A stretch of DNA of 38,637 bases from JBBSVE01 sp038233815 (GTDB taxonomy: Bacteria; Pseudomonadota; Alphaproteobacteria; Rhodobacterales; Rhodobacteraceae), in contig JBBSVE010000008.1 of the NCBI GenBank assembly GCA_038233815.1, positions 1-38,637 of the forward strand, given 5' to 3'. A model generated the notes under the pieces. That model saw only the letters and a program-made list of their open reading frames with translations. It searched no databases and was not told the origin of the DNA. This document shows, piece by piece, positions 25,090-33,138 of the stretch (the stretch's first letter is position 1; each line of letters starts with the position of its first letter). A program made the position numbers and the translations under genes.

Positions 25090-26028
25090 TTGGACCTCTA
25101 TTTTTATAAATCGGCGCACGGCAATTTCGGCGACGATCTCAATCTCTGGTTCTGGGACACGATGCTGCCCGGCTGGAGAGACGTGTGGCCGGATCTGCTG
25201 CTGATCGGGATCGGCACGCTGGTTCATGACCGGTTGCCGCGGGGGCGGCGCAAGCTCGTGATCGGGTCCGGCGCGGGTTACGGCGACGTGCCGCGGGCCG
25301 ACCTGCTGGCGGAATGCCGGTTCGAGGCGGTGCGCGGGCCGCGCTCGGCGCAAAGCCTCGGTCTCGACCCGGAGAAGGGGATTATTGACCCCGCGATCAT
25401 GCTGTCCGATTTCCCCGAGTTCCGCGATCTTCCCCGCGGTGGCAGAGCGGTCTTTGTGCCGCACGAGGCCTCGATGCACCGCCACGACTGGGCCACGCTT
25501 TGCGACCGGGCCGGGGTGGAGTTCGTCTCTCCCGGCGGCGATGCGCGGTCGGTGATCCACAAGCTCGCCACGGCGCCGTTGGTAATCGCGGAGTCGATGC
25601 ATGCCGCGATCATTGCGGATGCGTTCGGAACACCGTGGCATGCGGTGTCGATCTCTTACAAGTTCAACGGTGCGAAGTGGCTGGACTGGGCCGACAGCCT
25701 CGGCCTCGACCTGACGATCCGGCCGCTCTATCCGCTGATGGACCGGATTGCCCGCACCTTCCCGCGCGCGCCGTCGGTGGAGACGCGGGGCGGCGCGATC
25801 GTGACCGAGGAGGACGGTGCCGCACCGCCCCCCAAAGCGCCGGTCCGCAACGGCCCGCCACCCCTGCGCTTGCGGGTCCGTCTGGGTGCGGAACGCTGGC
25901 AGGCGCCGGCCACGTTGCGCGCGCTGGTGTCGCGTCCGGGGCAGTTGAGCGACCGCGATGTGCTGGCCGCCGGCAAGGCGCGCTATCTTGCGGTGATCGA
26001 GCGGATCCGCGCCGAGATGGCGGCCTGA
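25090..26028 (+). CDS. Polysaccharide pyruvyltransferase family protein
   Basis: 312 residues. The N terminus YFYKSAHGNFGDDLNLWFWD and the motif ESMHAAIIADAFGTPWHAVS (about 171-190) are hallmarks of the polysaccharide pyruvyltransferase family, which adds ketal pyruvate from phosphoenolpyruvate to sugars of exopolysaccharides. A TTG start at 25090 is chosen because homologues begin at this motif and no in-frame ATG lies closer; the ribosome site is weak. The C-terminal ~60 residues are less conserved. Followed after 4 bases by the acyltransferase gene, so it heads a three-gene exopolysaccharide unit. Sugar acceptor unknown. Confidence 0.82.
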   Translation: MDLYFYKSAHGNFGDDLNLWFWDTMLPGWRDVWPDLLLIGIGTLVHDRLPRGRRKLVIGSGAGYGDVPRADLLAECRFEAVRGPRSAQSLGLDPEKGIIDPAIMLSDFPEFRDLPRGGRAVFVPHEASMHRHDWATLCDRAGVEFVSPGGDARSVIHKLATAPLVIAESMHAAIIADAFGTPWHAVSISYKFNGAKWLDWADSLGLDLTIRPLYPLMDRIARTFPRAPSVETRGGAIVTEEDGAAPPPKAPVRNGPPPLRLRVRLGAERWQAPATLRALVSRPGQLSDRDVLAAGKARYLAVIERIRAEMAA

Positions 26029-26032
26029 GGCG

Positions 26033-26614
26033 ATGTCCGGGTCCGGGTCCACGAAGGTCCGTCGCAGCAAGCCCAAGCGGCTGCTGAGGCTCGTGCTCTC
26101 CACCCTCGATCCGAGGGCGTGGGCGCATTTTGTCAAAGTGATGAACTTCTACAACTATTCCCACGTCAGCGAGCTCCGCAAGGTCACGCGTGGACGCGGC
26201 GTGACGATCAGCCCGACCGCGAATTTCGCCAACGGGCAGAACATCGTGCTTGGCGACCGCTGCAACATCGGCGTCGGATGCTACATCTGGGCCGGACCGG
26301 GAAGCGGGCGCATCGTGATGGCGGATTGCGTGCTTCTGGCGCCGCAGGTGATGATGTCAGCAGCGAACTACCGCTACAACGACGGCAGCCCCGTTACCGA
26401 TCAGGCAATGCGGGAGGCCGATATCGTGATCGGCCGCGACGTCTGGATCGGGTTCGCGGCGGTGATCCTCGCCGGGGCGGAGATCGGCGAGGGGTCGGTC
26501 ATCGGGGCAGGGGCGGTCGTGCGGGGGCATGTGCCGCCGTGGTCCATCGTTGCGGGCAATCCGGCCGCGATCGTCGGTCAGCGCAAGATGGCGGGCGGCG
26601 CGTCGTCCCCATGA
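26033..26614 (+). CDS. Hexapeptide-repeat acyltransferase (sugar O-acetyltransferase type)
   Basis: 193 residues. After a basic N terminus, residues about 60-180 carry left-handed beta-helix repeats ([LIV]GxxxxI-type turns such as NIVLGDRCNIGVGCYIW and DVWIGFAAVILAGAEIGEGS), ending in VPPWSIVAGNPAAIVG, the typical close of LbH acetyltransferases. It probably O-acetylates a polysaccharide building block or chain in the cytosol using acetyl-CoA. No membrane segment. Starts 4 bases after the pyruvyltransferase stop, and its stop overlaps the next glycosyltransferase start as ATGA, so co-expression is likely. Confidence 0.85.
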   Translation: MSGSGSTKVRRSKPKRLLRLVLSTLDPRAWAHFVKVMNFYNYSHVSELRKVTRGRGVTISPTANFANGQNIVLGDRCNIGVGCYIWAGPGSGRIVMADCVLLAPQVMMSAANYRYNDGSPVTDQAMREADIVIGRDVWIGFAAVILAGAEIGEGSVIGAGAVVRGHVPPWSIVAGNPAAIVGQRKMAGGASSP

Positions 26615-27576
26615 CGGATACGGTCCTCTCGATCGTCACGCCGCTCTATAACCGCGACTGGTGCATTGCCGACTGCATCGAGAGCGTCGGCCTCCACAGG
26701 CTCCCTGCCGACAGTCCGTGCGAGATGATTGTCGTAGATGACGGCTCGACCGATGGCTCCGTGGCGAAGGTCGAGGCCGTCGTCGCCCGACTGGGCCTGC
26801 AGGACAGGGTCCGGCTGATCCGGCAGCCGAATGCCGGCGCGAGCGTTGCGCGCAATCTGGGTGCCAACGCCGCTACCGGACGCTGGCTGGTCTTTCTGGA
26901 CAGCGATGACCTCTGGTATCCGTGGAGCCTCGGCACGCTCCTGAACATTTTCGCCACGGCGCCGGACGCGGCCGACCTCGCGTTTCTGAACGCGGAGATG
27001 TTCGCGGACCGGCCCGAACCCGGCGCGGCAGAGCCGCGGCCTGTCACGATGCGGAAATTTCCGAACTTCGTCGAGGCGGTGGAGGGCGGCCCGGCTTCGC
27101 GCTACGGCGCGTGCAACGCAGCGATACGGAAGGACGCTTTCCTGAACCTCGGCGGGTTCGCGCCCGAACTGCAATGCGCCGAAGATACGGACCTCTTCCT
27201 CCGCGTGTCGGGCGCCGTGGTGTCGGTGTCTTCACCCGTTCTCGTCGCACTGCGCCGCGCTGGCCACGATAGCCTGACAGGCGACGCAGGGGCGGTTGCG
27301 GAAGGGTTCGACTGGAAAATGCGGGGGGAACGGGAGGGGCGCTACGTCGGATCGCAGGTCATGCGGCGGAAGTTTCTAGCCGGATCGTGTGCCTATGCGG
27401 TCAGGGCGGCTTTTGCGGCAGGCCATCCGGGGATAGCCTACCGGCTGTATTTCGGGAACCTGCGCCTTCTACTGAACGCGCGCACGCGCAAATATGCGTG
27501 GAGGCTGCCGCTCACTCCGATCCTGCATCTTCGCAAGCGGCATGCCTATCCGTTCCGGTGGAGGCCAAAGGCCTGA
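26611..27576 (+). CDS. Family 2 glycosyltransferase
   Basis: 321 residues. GT-A fold enzyme using a nucleotide sugar; SIVTPLYNRDWCIADCIESV at the N terminus, VVDDGSTDGS, then FLDSDDLWYP with the metal-binding DxD-like DSDD, and AEDTDLFLRV as the acceptor-side acidic motif. No N-terminal membrane segment. It begins in an ATGA overlap with the acyltransferase gene. Cytosolic or membrane-peripheral addition of one sugar to an exopolysaccharide repeat unit is the likely role. Donor and linkage cannot be read. An AGGCC-AAA-GGCCT palindrome overlaps its stop. Converges on the beta-helix gene with a 9-base gap. Confidence 0.88.
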   Translation: MTDTVLSIVTPLYNRDWCIADCIESVGLHRLPADSPCEMIVVDDGSTDGSVAKVEAVVARLGLQDRVRLIRQPNAGASVARNLGANAATGRWLVFLDSDDLWYPWSLGTLLNIFATAPDAADLAFLNAEMFADRPEPGAAEPRPVTMRKFPNFVEAVEGGPASRYGACNAAIRKDAFLNLGGFAPELQCAEDTDLFLRVSGAVVSVSSPVLVALRRAGHDSLTGDAGAVAEGFDWKMRGEREGRYVGSQVMRRKFLAGSCAYAVRAAFAAGHPGIAYRLYFGNLRLLLNARTRKYAWRLPLTPILHLRKRHAYPFRWRPKA

Positions 27577-27585
27577 TCCGCGCCC

Positions 27586-29277
27586 CTAGGCGAGATGGGC
27601 GCTTCGGTCGGCCTCCGGCGACAGGTGGGCCATCAGATCCTCGGGGGTCAGCGCATGATCGTAGATCGCCACGTCAGAGATCTTTCCGTCGAAGATCGAG
27701 CGGATGTGATCCGTCGTTCCGCGTCGGCTCGACCCGTTGATCGCACCGACGACGAGCGCCTCGTCATTGCCCGACATGTCCAGATCGAAGTTCTTGGTGC
27801 CGACCAGCGCGCCGTTCACGAAGGCTTTTACCGTCTCCTCGTCGTAGGTGACCTGAACGCTGTAGTCAGTTCCGGCCCGGATGCCGGAATGGCTGAAGGA
27901 ACCCGACCTGCCCTCATCATTCTCGAACGCGACGACGAGCTTGCCGTTCTGGATCCAGACCGACAGGTCGTCATCGTGTCCCGCCGCACCCTTGGAAATC
28001 AACCCACGGCCTCCGTGGACCGAATCGGCATTGAAGGAGAAGCTGATCGTTCCTTCGTCCGCCATCGCAACCTTGTCGGATGCGACAGTCACCACGCTGC
28101 CCTTGTGGCCGTCGAGCGTGTGGGTCCCCGCCGAATGGTAGACGCTTCCCGCGTCCGGTGTCGGTTCGGGAGTGGGGGCGGGCACGACATCGACGGCGTC
28201 CGGCACGACGACCGTGTCCTTGCCGTAGTCCTGCTTCAGGAGCTCGGCCAGACGGGACGTGGCTCCGTGACCCGACCCGAAATCCACCGGCGACCCTTCG
28301 GGTGGCAGGAAATTCTCCCACGATGAACCGTCCGGCCCGCTGAAGAGCGAACCGTGGTCGGACCAGCGCCCGTAGACGTAGTTGTCGCCGATGTCGGACT
28401 TGTGGGTCTCGTCGAGGATCATCTTCACGACGTTGCCGTCGAGCGTGGTGCCGTGATTGTCGAAACCGGACTTGGAAACCAGCCGGATGATGGCACCTCC
28501 GTCGCTAGAGTTCGGCATCAAGGTATTGTCCTTGATGACCACGTTCGACTGGCCGCCGTTGACGTAGATGGAATTGGGGGAGGAGACGTTGATCAGATTG
28601 TCCTCGATCAGGATGTTCCTGTAGCCGCCCGATCCGGCATCGCTCATGAAGATGCCCTGTGCGCCGACGGATCCGGTCGCCGGGTTGTCGAAGAAGACGT
28701 TGCCGCGGATCACGATGTCATGCGGGGTCACGTTGTTCACGGCGAACATCTGGAGCATGTCGGGATGGGTGGGGTATTTCGCGATCGTGTCAGCGAGGAC
28801 ATTGTTCTCGATCACGCCGTTGTAGGAATTGCCGGTGATCCGCATCACGTCCTCGGTCACCTTGCCGAACGTGCTGTTCGTCACCGAGAAATTCTGGATC
28901 GAGTTCAGGAGCATGCCGAACCTGCCGCCGGAGACGTCGACGTTATCGACGACCAGACCGTTGACGTTGCGGCAATAGAGGATCTCGTCGATGGTCGTGT
29001 TCCGCACCCCGATATGGGCCGATCCTCCCTCGATCCCCACGCCGTCGTGGATCTGCAGCCCGTCCACGGTGATGTTGGTCGCACCCTTGATGGTCAGCTT
29101 GTCGAAGGTTGCCTTCTGGGCGTTCTCCGCCCTGATCGTGACCTTGGACGTATAGTCGTTGTTGATGTAGACGGCACCGTATTTTCCATCGGCGAGCATG
29201 ATCGTGTCACCCCCCTTCGCCGTCTTCATGACGGACTGGAGTTGCGACTGGGTCGTGACGCGGAAGCACTGCGACAT
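27586..29277 (-). CDS. Right-handed beta-helix protein with LamG-like domain, probable type I secretion substrate
   Basis: 563 residues. Residues about 1-355 are parallel beta-helix repeats rich in N and V/I (for example TNITVDGLQIHDG, NILIEDNLIN), as in polysaccharide lyases and epimerases. A Pro/Thr linker (about 366-376) leads to a LamG/concanavalin-like domain (about 378-555) ending DGKISDVAIYDHALTPEDL. There is no N-terminal signal peptide, so export would need another route; a type I system lies at 35.1-38.4 kb. No RTX GGxGxD repeats are seen. EDVMRITG (142-149), PTHPD and QGIFMSD are shared with the divergent neighbour at 29610. Likely binds or cleaves an acidic polysaccharide; enzyme activity unproven. 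Confidence 0.82.
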   Translation of the reverse strand: MSQCFRVTTQSQLQSVMKTAKGGDTIMLADGKYGAVYINNDYTSKVTIRAENAQKATFDKLTIKGATNITVDGLQIHDGVGIEGGSAHIGVRNTTIDEILYCRNVNGLVVDNVDVSGGRFGMLLNSIQNFSVTNSTFGKVTEDVMRITGNSYNGVIENNVLADTIAKYPTHPDMLQMFAVNNVTPHDIVIRGNVFFDNPATGSVGAQGIFMSDAGSGGYRNILIEDNLINVSSPNSIYVNGGQSNVVIKDNTLMPNSSDGGAIIRLVSKSGFDNHGTTLDGNVVKMILDETHKSDIGDNYVYGRWSDHGSLFSGPDGSSWENFLPPEGSPVDFGSGHGATSRLAELLKQDYGKDTVVVPDAVDVVPAPTPEPTPDAGSVYHSAGTHTLDGHKGSVVTVASDKVAMADEGTISFSFNADSVHGGRGLISKGAAGHDDDLSVWIQNGKLVVAFENDEGRSGSFSHSGIRAGTDYSVQVTYDEETVKAFVNGALVGTKNFDLDMSGNDEALVVGAINGSSRRGTTDHIRSIFDGKISDVAIYDHALTPEDLMAHLSPEADRSAHLA

Positions 29278-29609
29278 AAGCGGGATATCCTTTGACGGCG
29301 TGCTGCGGACGAGGTGTCTTTCCCGGATGTCCGCGGGGTGATAGTTCAGGTCTCCGGAGGGTTATCCGGCAATTTCAATTTAAAACAATTTATACCTGAA
29401 CATTTCCTTAAGCCCGCGGGGATCGGTCGGAAAAGTCGCCGACTTCGGTATGATCGCAAGCGGGTTTCCGCTTTTTGCACGCCCCGAGGGGAGAAAGCAG
29501 GCGAGCGTCTGCAACCGGAGCCGTTCAAGCACCGATACATGTTCGGGCCAGTCCAGACCGGTGAGCATTCGGCGATGGCTCCGCACTCCGCCTGTGGTAG
29601 GGTTCGGTC
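29278..29609. other. Divergent promoter region of the two beta-helix genes
   Basis: 332 bases without a credible gene. It contains a sharply AT-rich patch (29370-29405) in GC-rich surroundings: CAATTT occurs at 29370, 29376 and 29386, followed by TTTATA. On the minus strand TTGTTT, a 16-base spacer and GATAAC could be a promoter for the larger gene. AT-rich repeats like this can be targets of MucR/Ros-type regulators that control exopolysaccharide genes in Alphaproteobacteria; this is inference. Confidence 0.4.
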
Positions 29610-30779
29610 ATGAAACAGACTCGCCTCAGGCCCCGCCCCGTCACGTCGATCGTCAGCCTGCTGGCTGCGCTGATCCTCGGCACCGTCGCCGCCTCCGCGC
29701 AGGCGGCGGAGACCCGGGTCACCGATGCGGCCGGGTTGCAGGCCGCCCTCAAGGCTACCAAGGGGGGCGTGATCGTGCTTGCGCCGGGGAGCTACGGCGA
29801 TCTGCAGCTCGGCCGGACCTATCCGCAAACCGTGACGCTTCGGGCCGAGACGCCGCGCACTGCGGAGTTCGGTCAGATCCTGGTCCGGAACGGCGGCAAC
29901 ATGGCGTTCGAGGGGCTGAAGACCTCCACACAGTTCCGCGCCGACCGCAGCAAGCATCTGGCAATCAGCGGGTGCATCTCGGGCCTGCTCTATTTCCGCG
30001 ACGTGTCGGGGCTTGATGTGTCGGACTGCGATATCGGCGGGGGCAAGTTCGGCGCACTCTTCAATACGGTTCAGGATTTCAAGATCGTGCACAACCGGAT
30101 CGGGCGCGTGTCCGAGGATGTGATGCGCATTACCGGGGACAGTCGGAACGGTCTTCTGGAATACAACTTCTTCGACGACGTGATCGCCGTGCCGCCGACG
30201 CATCCCGATCTGCTCCAGCTCTTCGCCCAGCGCGGCAAGACGCCGGAGAACATCACGATCCGGCGCAACCTCTTTTACGACGATGTGACGACCGGAGCGA
30301 AGCGGATGGCGCAGGGGATCTTCATGTCCGATCCCGGCCCGACGGGGTATCGCAACATGCTGGTCGAGGAAAACCTTATCAACACACGGTCGCCGAACAC
30401 GATCTATATCTATGGCGGCGAGAAGAATGTCGTGATCCGCAACAACACCCTTCTGCCGTCTCCGGGCGACGGGGGCGCGGTCATACGGCTGGCCAAGCGG
30501 AAGCATTCGGACAATTCCGGGACCACGGTGGTCGGAAACGCAGCCAAGATGATCCTCGACGAGACGAAGGTTTCAGACGTGAAAACCAACTACTTCTACG
30601 GGCGCAAGGCGGCCTTGCCGCGGCTCTATTCGGGACCGGGCGGGCGCTGGCAGGATTACCTCTCGGTTCTGGGATCCGTCGCCGACACGTCGAAAATGGG
30701 GGCCCGGACGTTTCTGGCGGAGCTTCTGGCCGGGCAGAAGGACGGCGGTGTCCATATCGGGCCGGACTGGATGCAATAG
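29610..30779 (+). CDS. Exported right-handed beta-helix protein, paralogue of the neighbour
   Basis: 389 residues. A signal peptide (about 1-33, hydrophobic core SLLAALILGTVAASA) directs it to the periplasm or outside. The rest is a beta-helix closely related to the first 350 residues of the divergent protein: EDVMRITG (169-176), PPTHPDLLQLFA, AQGIFMSDPG, GYRNMLVEENLIN and GGAVIRLAKR align with the same order and spacing. It lacks the linker and LamG domain. This fold is common in pectate lyases, alginate lyases and epimerases, but no lyase catalytic motif can be pinned down. AGGG precedes the ATG. Probably acts on the same polysaccharide in another compartment. Confidence 0.82.
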   Translation: MKQTRLRPRPVTSIVSLLAALILGTVAASAQAAETRVTDAAGLQAALKATKGGVIVLAPGSYGDLQLGRTYPQTVTLRAETPRTAEFGQILVRNGGNMAFEGLKTSTQFRADRSKHLAISGCISGLLYFRDVSGLDVSDCDIGGGKFGALFNTVQDFKIVHNRIGRVSEDVMRITGDSRNGLLEYNFFDDVIAVPPTHPDLLQLFAQRGKTPENITIRRNLFYDDVTTGAKRMAQGIFMSDPGPTGYRNMLVEENLINTRSPNTIYIYGGEKNVVIRNNTLLPSPGDGGAVIRLAKRKHSDNSGTTVVGNAAKMILDETKVSDVKTNYFYGRKAALPRLYSGPGGRWQDYLSVLGSVADTSKMGARTFLAELLAGQKDGGVHIGPDWMQ

Positions 30780-30902
30780 GGAATGCGTTGCGCGTGAGAG
30801 CGCGCAGCGTGCGGTCGCGATACCGGGAAGAAAGTCTTTGATGGCTTTCTGGCGCTATCGAAACGCGTCATCTGCCCGGCGCCCGACCGCAAGGAACCCG
30901 AC

Positions 30903-31163
30903 ATGGCCGACAGATTCCAGAACCTCAACGGCGGTGCCAATGCCCCGGCGCTCGCCTCCTTCGCGATCACCCCGAACGATGCCAGCGATCTGGTGGAGCC
31001 GGTGCGCCAGCTCACGCTGAATGTCGGCGGAACGGTCCGCTGGACCGGCCGGGATGGCTTCGTCAACAACACCGCCACGCTTCCCGCGGGCTCCTATGCC
31101 CTGTCGGCGGTGCGGATTCATGCCGCCGGCACGTCCGCCTCCGGGATCACGGGCTGGGTCTGA
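30903..31163 (+). CDS. GTA/phage spike base protein (Rcc01079-like)
   Basis: 86 residues. The pattern SFAITPNDASDLVEPVRQL, then a G-rich beta segment, then AVRIHAAGTSASGITGWV matches the small spike base proteins typified by Rcc01079 of Rhodobacter capsulatus, one of the two head-spike proteins of its gene transfer agent that bind the capsule. AAGGAA lies before the ATG. The next gene begins in a 1-base overlap (TGATG), giving the expected two-gene spike unit. No other GTA or phage structural gene is in the window, which fits the R. capsulatus arrangement in which spike genes are unlinked from the main cluster; an isolated prophage remnant is the alternative. Family call is from recalled pattern. 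Confidence 0.65.
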   Translation: MADRFQNLNGGANAPALASFAITPNDASDLVEPVRQLTLNVGGTVRWTGRDGFVNNTATLPAGSYALSAVRIHAAGTSASGITGWV

Positions 31164-33031
31164 TGCGTATCTCATTCGGACTGGGACTGGGCAAGCCGGG
31201 GCTTGCCACCGGCCCTGCCATGGCCGCCCCCCCGTCGCTGGCATTGAGCCTGTGGCCATCGGCGCCGGCGGTGGGCGATCTCGTCATCCTGACCGGCGTT
31301 CCGGGCGGCAATCCCGCCCCGGCCGCTTTCGCCATGCTCTCCGTCACGATCGGCGGGGCTGCGGTCCCGCTGGTCGGGACGGGTCTCGTGCGGACCTTCG
31401 TCGCACGGGCGGGAACGCTCGGGATCGCGGCCTCGGCCAGTGCGGGCGGGACGACGGTCACGGCCAATGCGTCGGTTTCAATCGCGGCGGGCGTCACGCT
31501 TTCCTCGGTGATCGGGTTCGGCTCGTCGACAATGGACGGCGACGGTGCCTCGTCCACGGCGACGCGGGCGCTGAACCTGATCGCGGGGGCGCTGGGCGCG
31601 GGCACGATCCGCAACCAGGCGCAGCCGGGGACCGTGCTGCAAAACAGCGCCGATGCCGGAGGGTCGGCGCGGTCGGGCAATGGCCGCGACCGTTTTGCGT
31701 CGGCGCTTCTCGGCGCGAACCGCTCGGACCGGGTCTGCATCCTCTATGGGGCCAATGACCTGCGCTATACCGGGGCGCCCGCGACGTTCAGCCTCGCAGG
31801 CTTCGCCACCGACCTGCGCGAGGTGCTGAACGGGCTTTTGACCGGAGGCTACGCGCGTGGCGACATCGCGGTCGGTTCGCCGAACTGGTATCCCGATTCG
31901 ACCTATTCCGTGGGCAGTGCGGGCTTCACCGGCTCCAACCGCACGATCCACGAAAGCTACGTCGCGGAATGTGCTGCCATCGCCGCCGAATACGGCGTGC
32001 TCTACGCCGACATCTACGGGCGGATGCGCGATCTCGGCGGTCCCGGTTTGATGAGCGGGGATGGCCTCCATTGCAACGATGCGGGCCATCAGGTCGTGGC
32101 CCATGCGTTCCTGTCGGCCGCGCAGACCAACGCGCGCGCCGCGGTGACACTCGGTGCCGCCTCCGGCGGGGTGGAGAGCTTGAGCCTCGCCTGGGCAGAG
32201 ACCCCCGGGGCCACCGGCTATGAGGTCGAGCATGGCGCGGCGGGGAGCTATGCCTTTGGCGACCGTCGTGTGACATCGGGGGCATCGCTCGACCTGTCGG
32301 ACCTGACGCAGGGGCCTCGCTTCGCCCGCATAAGGGCGGTGTTCGGCGATGGGGCCGGCCCCTGGGCCTTCTGGCCTTCGGTGCTGACCGTGACCGGGGC
32401 GGTAGCCGGGGGCGGCGACGCAACGATCACCGGAAGCGACGACTTCACCGCCGATGCCGGTGCCACGGTGCTGAGCGCGCTCACGGCGGATGTCGGGGCA
32501 TGGACGATGCATCCGTCGAACTCCGGCGATGCGGCGACGATCAACGGCGGCGGCGCCTTGCGCGGACCCACCAGCCGGAACCAGTTCTGCATCGGTCTCG
32601 TCGATGCGGCACCGGTCTTGCCTGCGGGCGTCTTCGTGGAAATGGACGTCCACATTCGGACCAACAACGCGCAACTGACCAGCTACGCCGTCGCGCGTTG
32701 TTCGACGACCAGCCTGACGTTCCTTGCCGCTGGCTACAACGGATCGGCCTGGCGGATCCTGAAATACGTGGCGGGCGCGGTGACGGTCGTGGACAGCTAC
32801 CCCCTCGTGGAAAGCGCGGGGGCCACGCCGATGATGCGCTTCGAGGCTACGGGCGGCGAGCAACGCCTCTACCGCAACGGCGAGCTGGTTCTTACGACAA
32901 CGATCGCGGACTCGGCGCTCGGCACACCGGGGGAGGGGTTGGGCCTGCGGATGGGCGCGGGCAACACCGGCTGGTCCTCCACCACCGGCGCGCAAGTCAC
33001 CGCGATTCGAACGGGTCGGATCGCCGGTTAA
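31163..33031 (+). CDS. SGNH/GDSL-hydrolase spike-like protein
   Basis: 622 residues. N-terminal about 110 residues are Ala/Gly-rich beta structure. Residues about 115-315 form an SGNH hydrolase: Ser122 in GFGSSTMDG (GDS changed to GSS), Gly/Asn in GAND at 196-199, and Asp300/His303 in DGLHCNDAGH. A fibronectin type III-like segment (about 330-412) and a C-terminal jelly-roll/LamG-like domain (about 425-620) follow. No signal peptide. Coupled by a 1-base overlap to the spike base gene, so it is probably the spike fibre that binds, and perhaps deacetylates, capsular polysaccharide. An SGNH esterase would match the acetyltransferase in this locus. It may instead be an ordinary secreted esterase. 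Confidence 0.7.
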   Translation: MRISFGLGLGKPGLATGPAMAAPPSLALSLWPSAPAVGDLVILTGVPGGNPAPAAFAMLSVTIGGAAVPLVGTGLVRTFVARAGTLGIAASASAGGTTVTANASVSIAAGVTLSSVIGFGSSTMDGDGASSTATRALNLIAGALGAGTIRNQAQPGTVLQNSADAGGSARSGNGRDRFASALLGANRSDRVCILYGANDLRYTGAPATFSLAGFATDLREVLNGLLTGGYARGDIAVGSPNWYPDSTYSVGSAGFTGSNRTIHESYVAECAAIAAEYGVLYADIYGRMRDLGGPGLMSGDGLHCNDAGHQVVAHAFLSAAQTNARAAVTLGAASGGVESLSLAWAETPGATGYEVEHGAAGSYAFGDRRVTSGASLDLSDLTQGPRFARIRAVFGDGAGPWAFWPSVLTVTGAVAGGGDATITGSDDFTADAGATVLSALTADVGAWTMHPSNSGDAATINGGGALRGPTSRNQFCIGLVDAAPVLPAGVFVEMDVHIRTNNAQLTSYAVARCSTTSLTFLAAGYNGSAWRILKYVAGAVTVVDSYPLVESAGATPMMRFEATGGEQRLYRNGELVLTTTIADSALGTPGEGLGLRMGAGNTGWSSTTGAQVTAIRTGRIAG

Positions 33032-33071
33032 GACGCAGCGCGAACCGGGGTCGCTTCAACGGGGCGCGGGG

Positions 33072-33098
33072 GGCGGGCCGGACCGCTTTTCCCCCGCC
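33072..33098. terminator. GC hairpin in a convergent intergenic gap
   Basis: GGCGGG (33072-33077) pairs with CCCGCC (33093-33098) across a 15-base loop, between the convergent spike-like and glycosyltransferase genes. No T tract after the stem; could serve as a weak bidirectional terminator. Confidence 0.25.
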
Positions 33099-33138
33099 GC
33101 TCACACTTCCTTAACCCGAACGGGAGCATGGTCGCGTC

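Noticed and set aside
23047..26136. Long minus-strand open frame (1029 codons)
   Set aside because: Antisense to lepA and the pyruvyltransferase gene; no recognisable domain and atypical composition.
29379..29394. CtrA-box-like TTAA-N7 sequence
   Set aside because: The second half reads TATA rather than TTAA, two mismatches from the consensus; not enough to call.
29314..29613. Possible 99-residue gene in the beta-helix divergent region
   Set aside because: No ribosome site, no recognisable sequence, and it covers the AT-rich promoter patch and runs into the next start.
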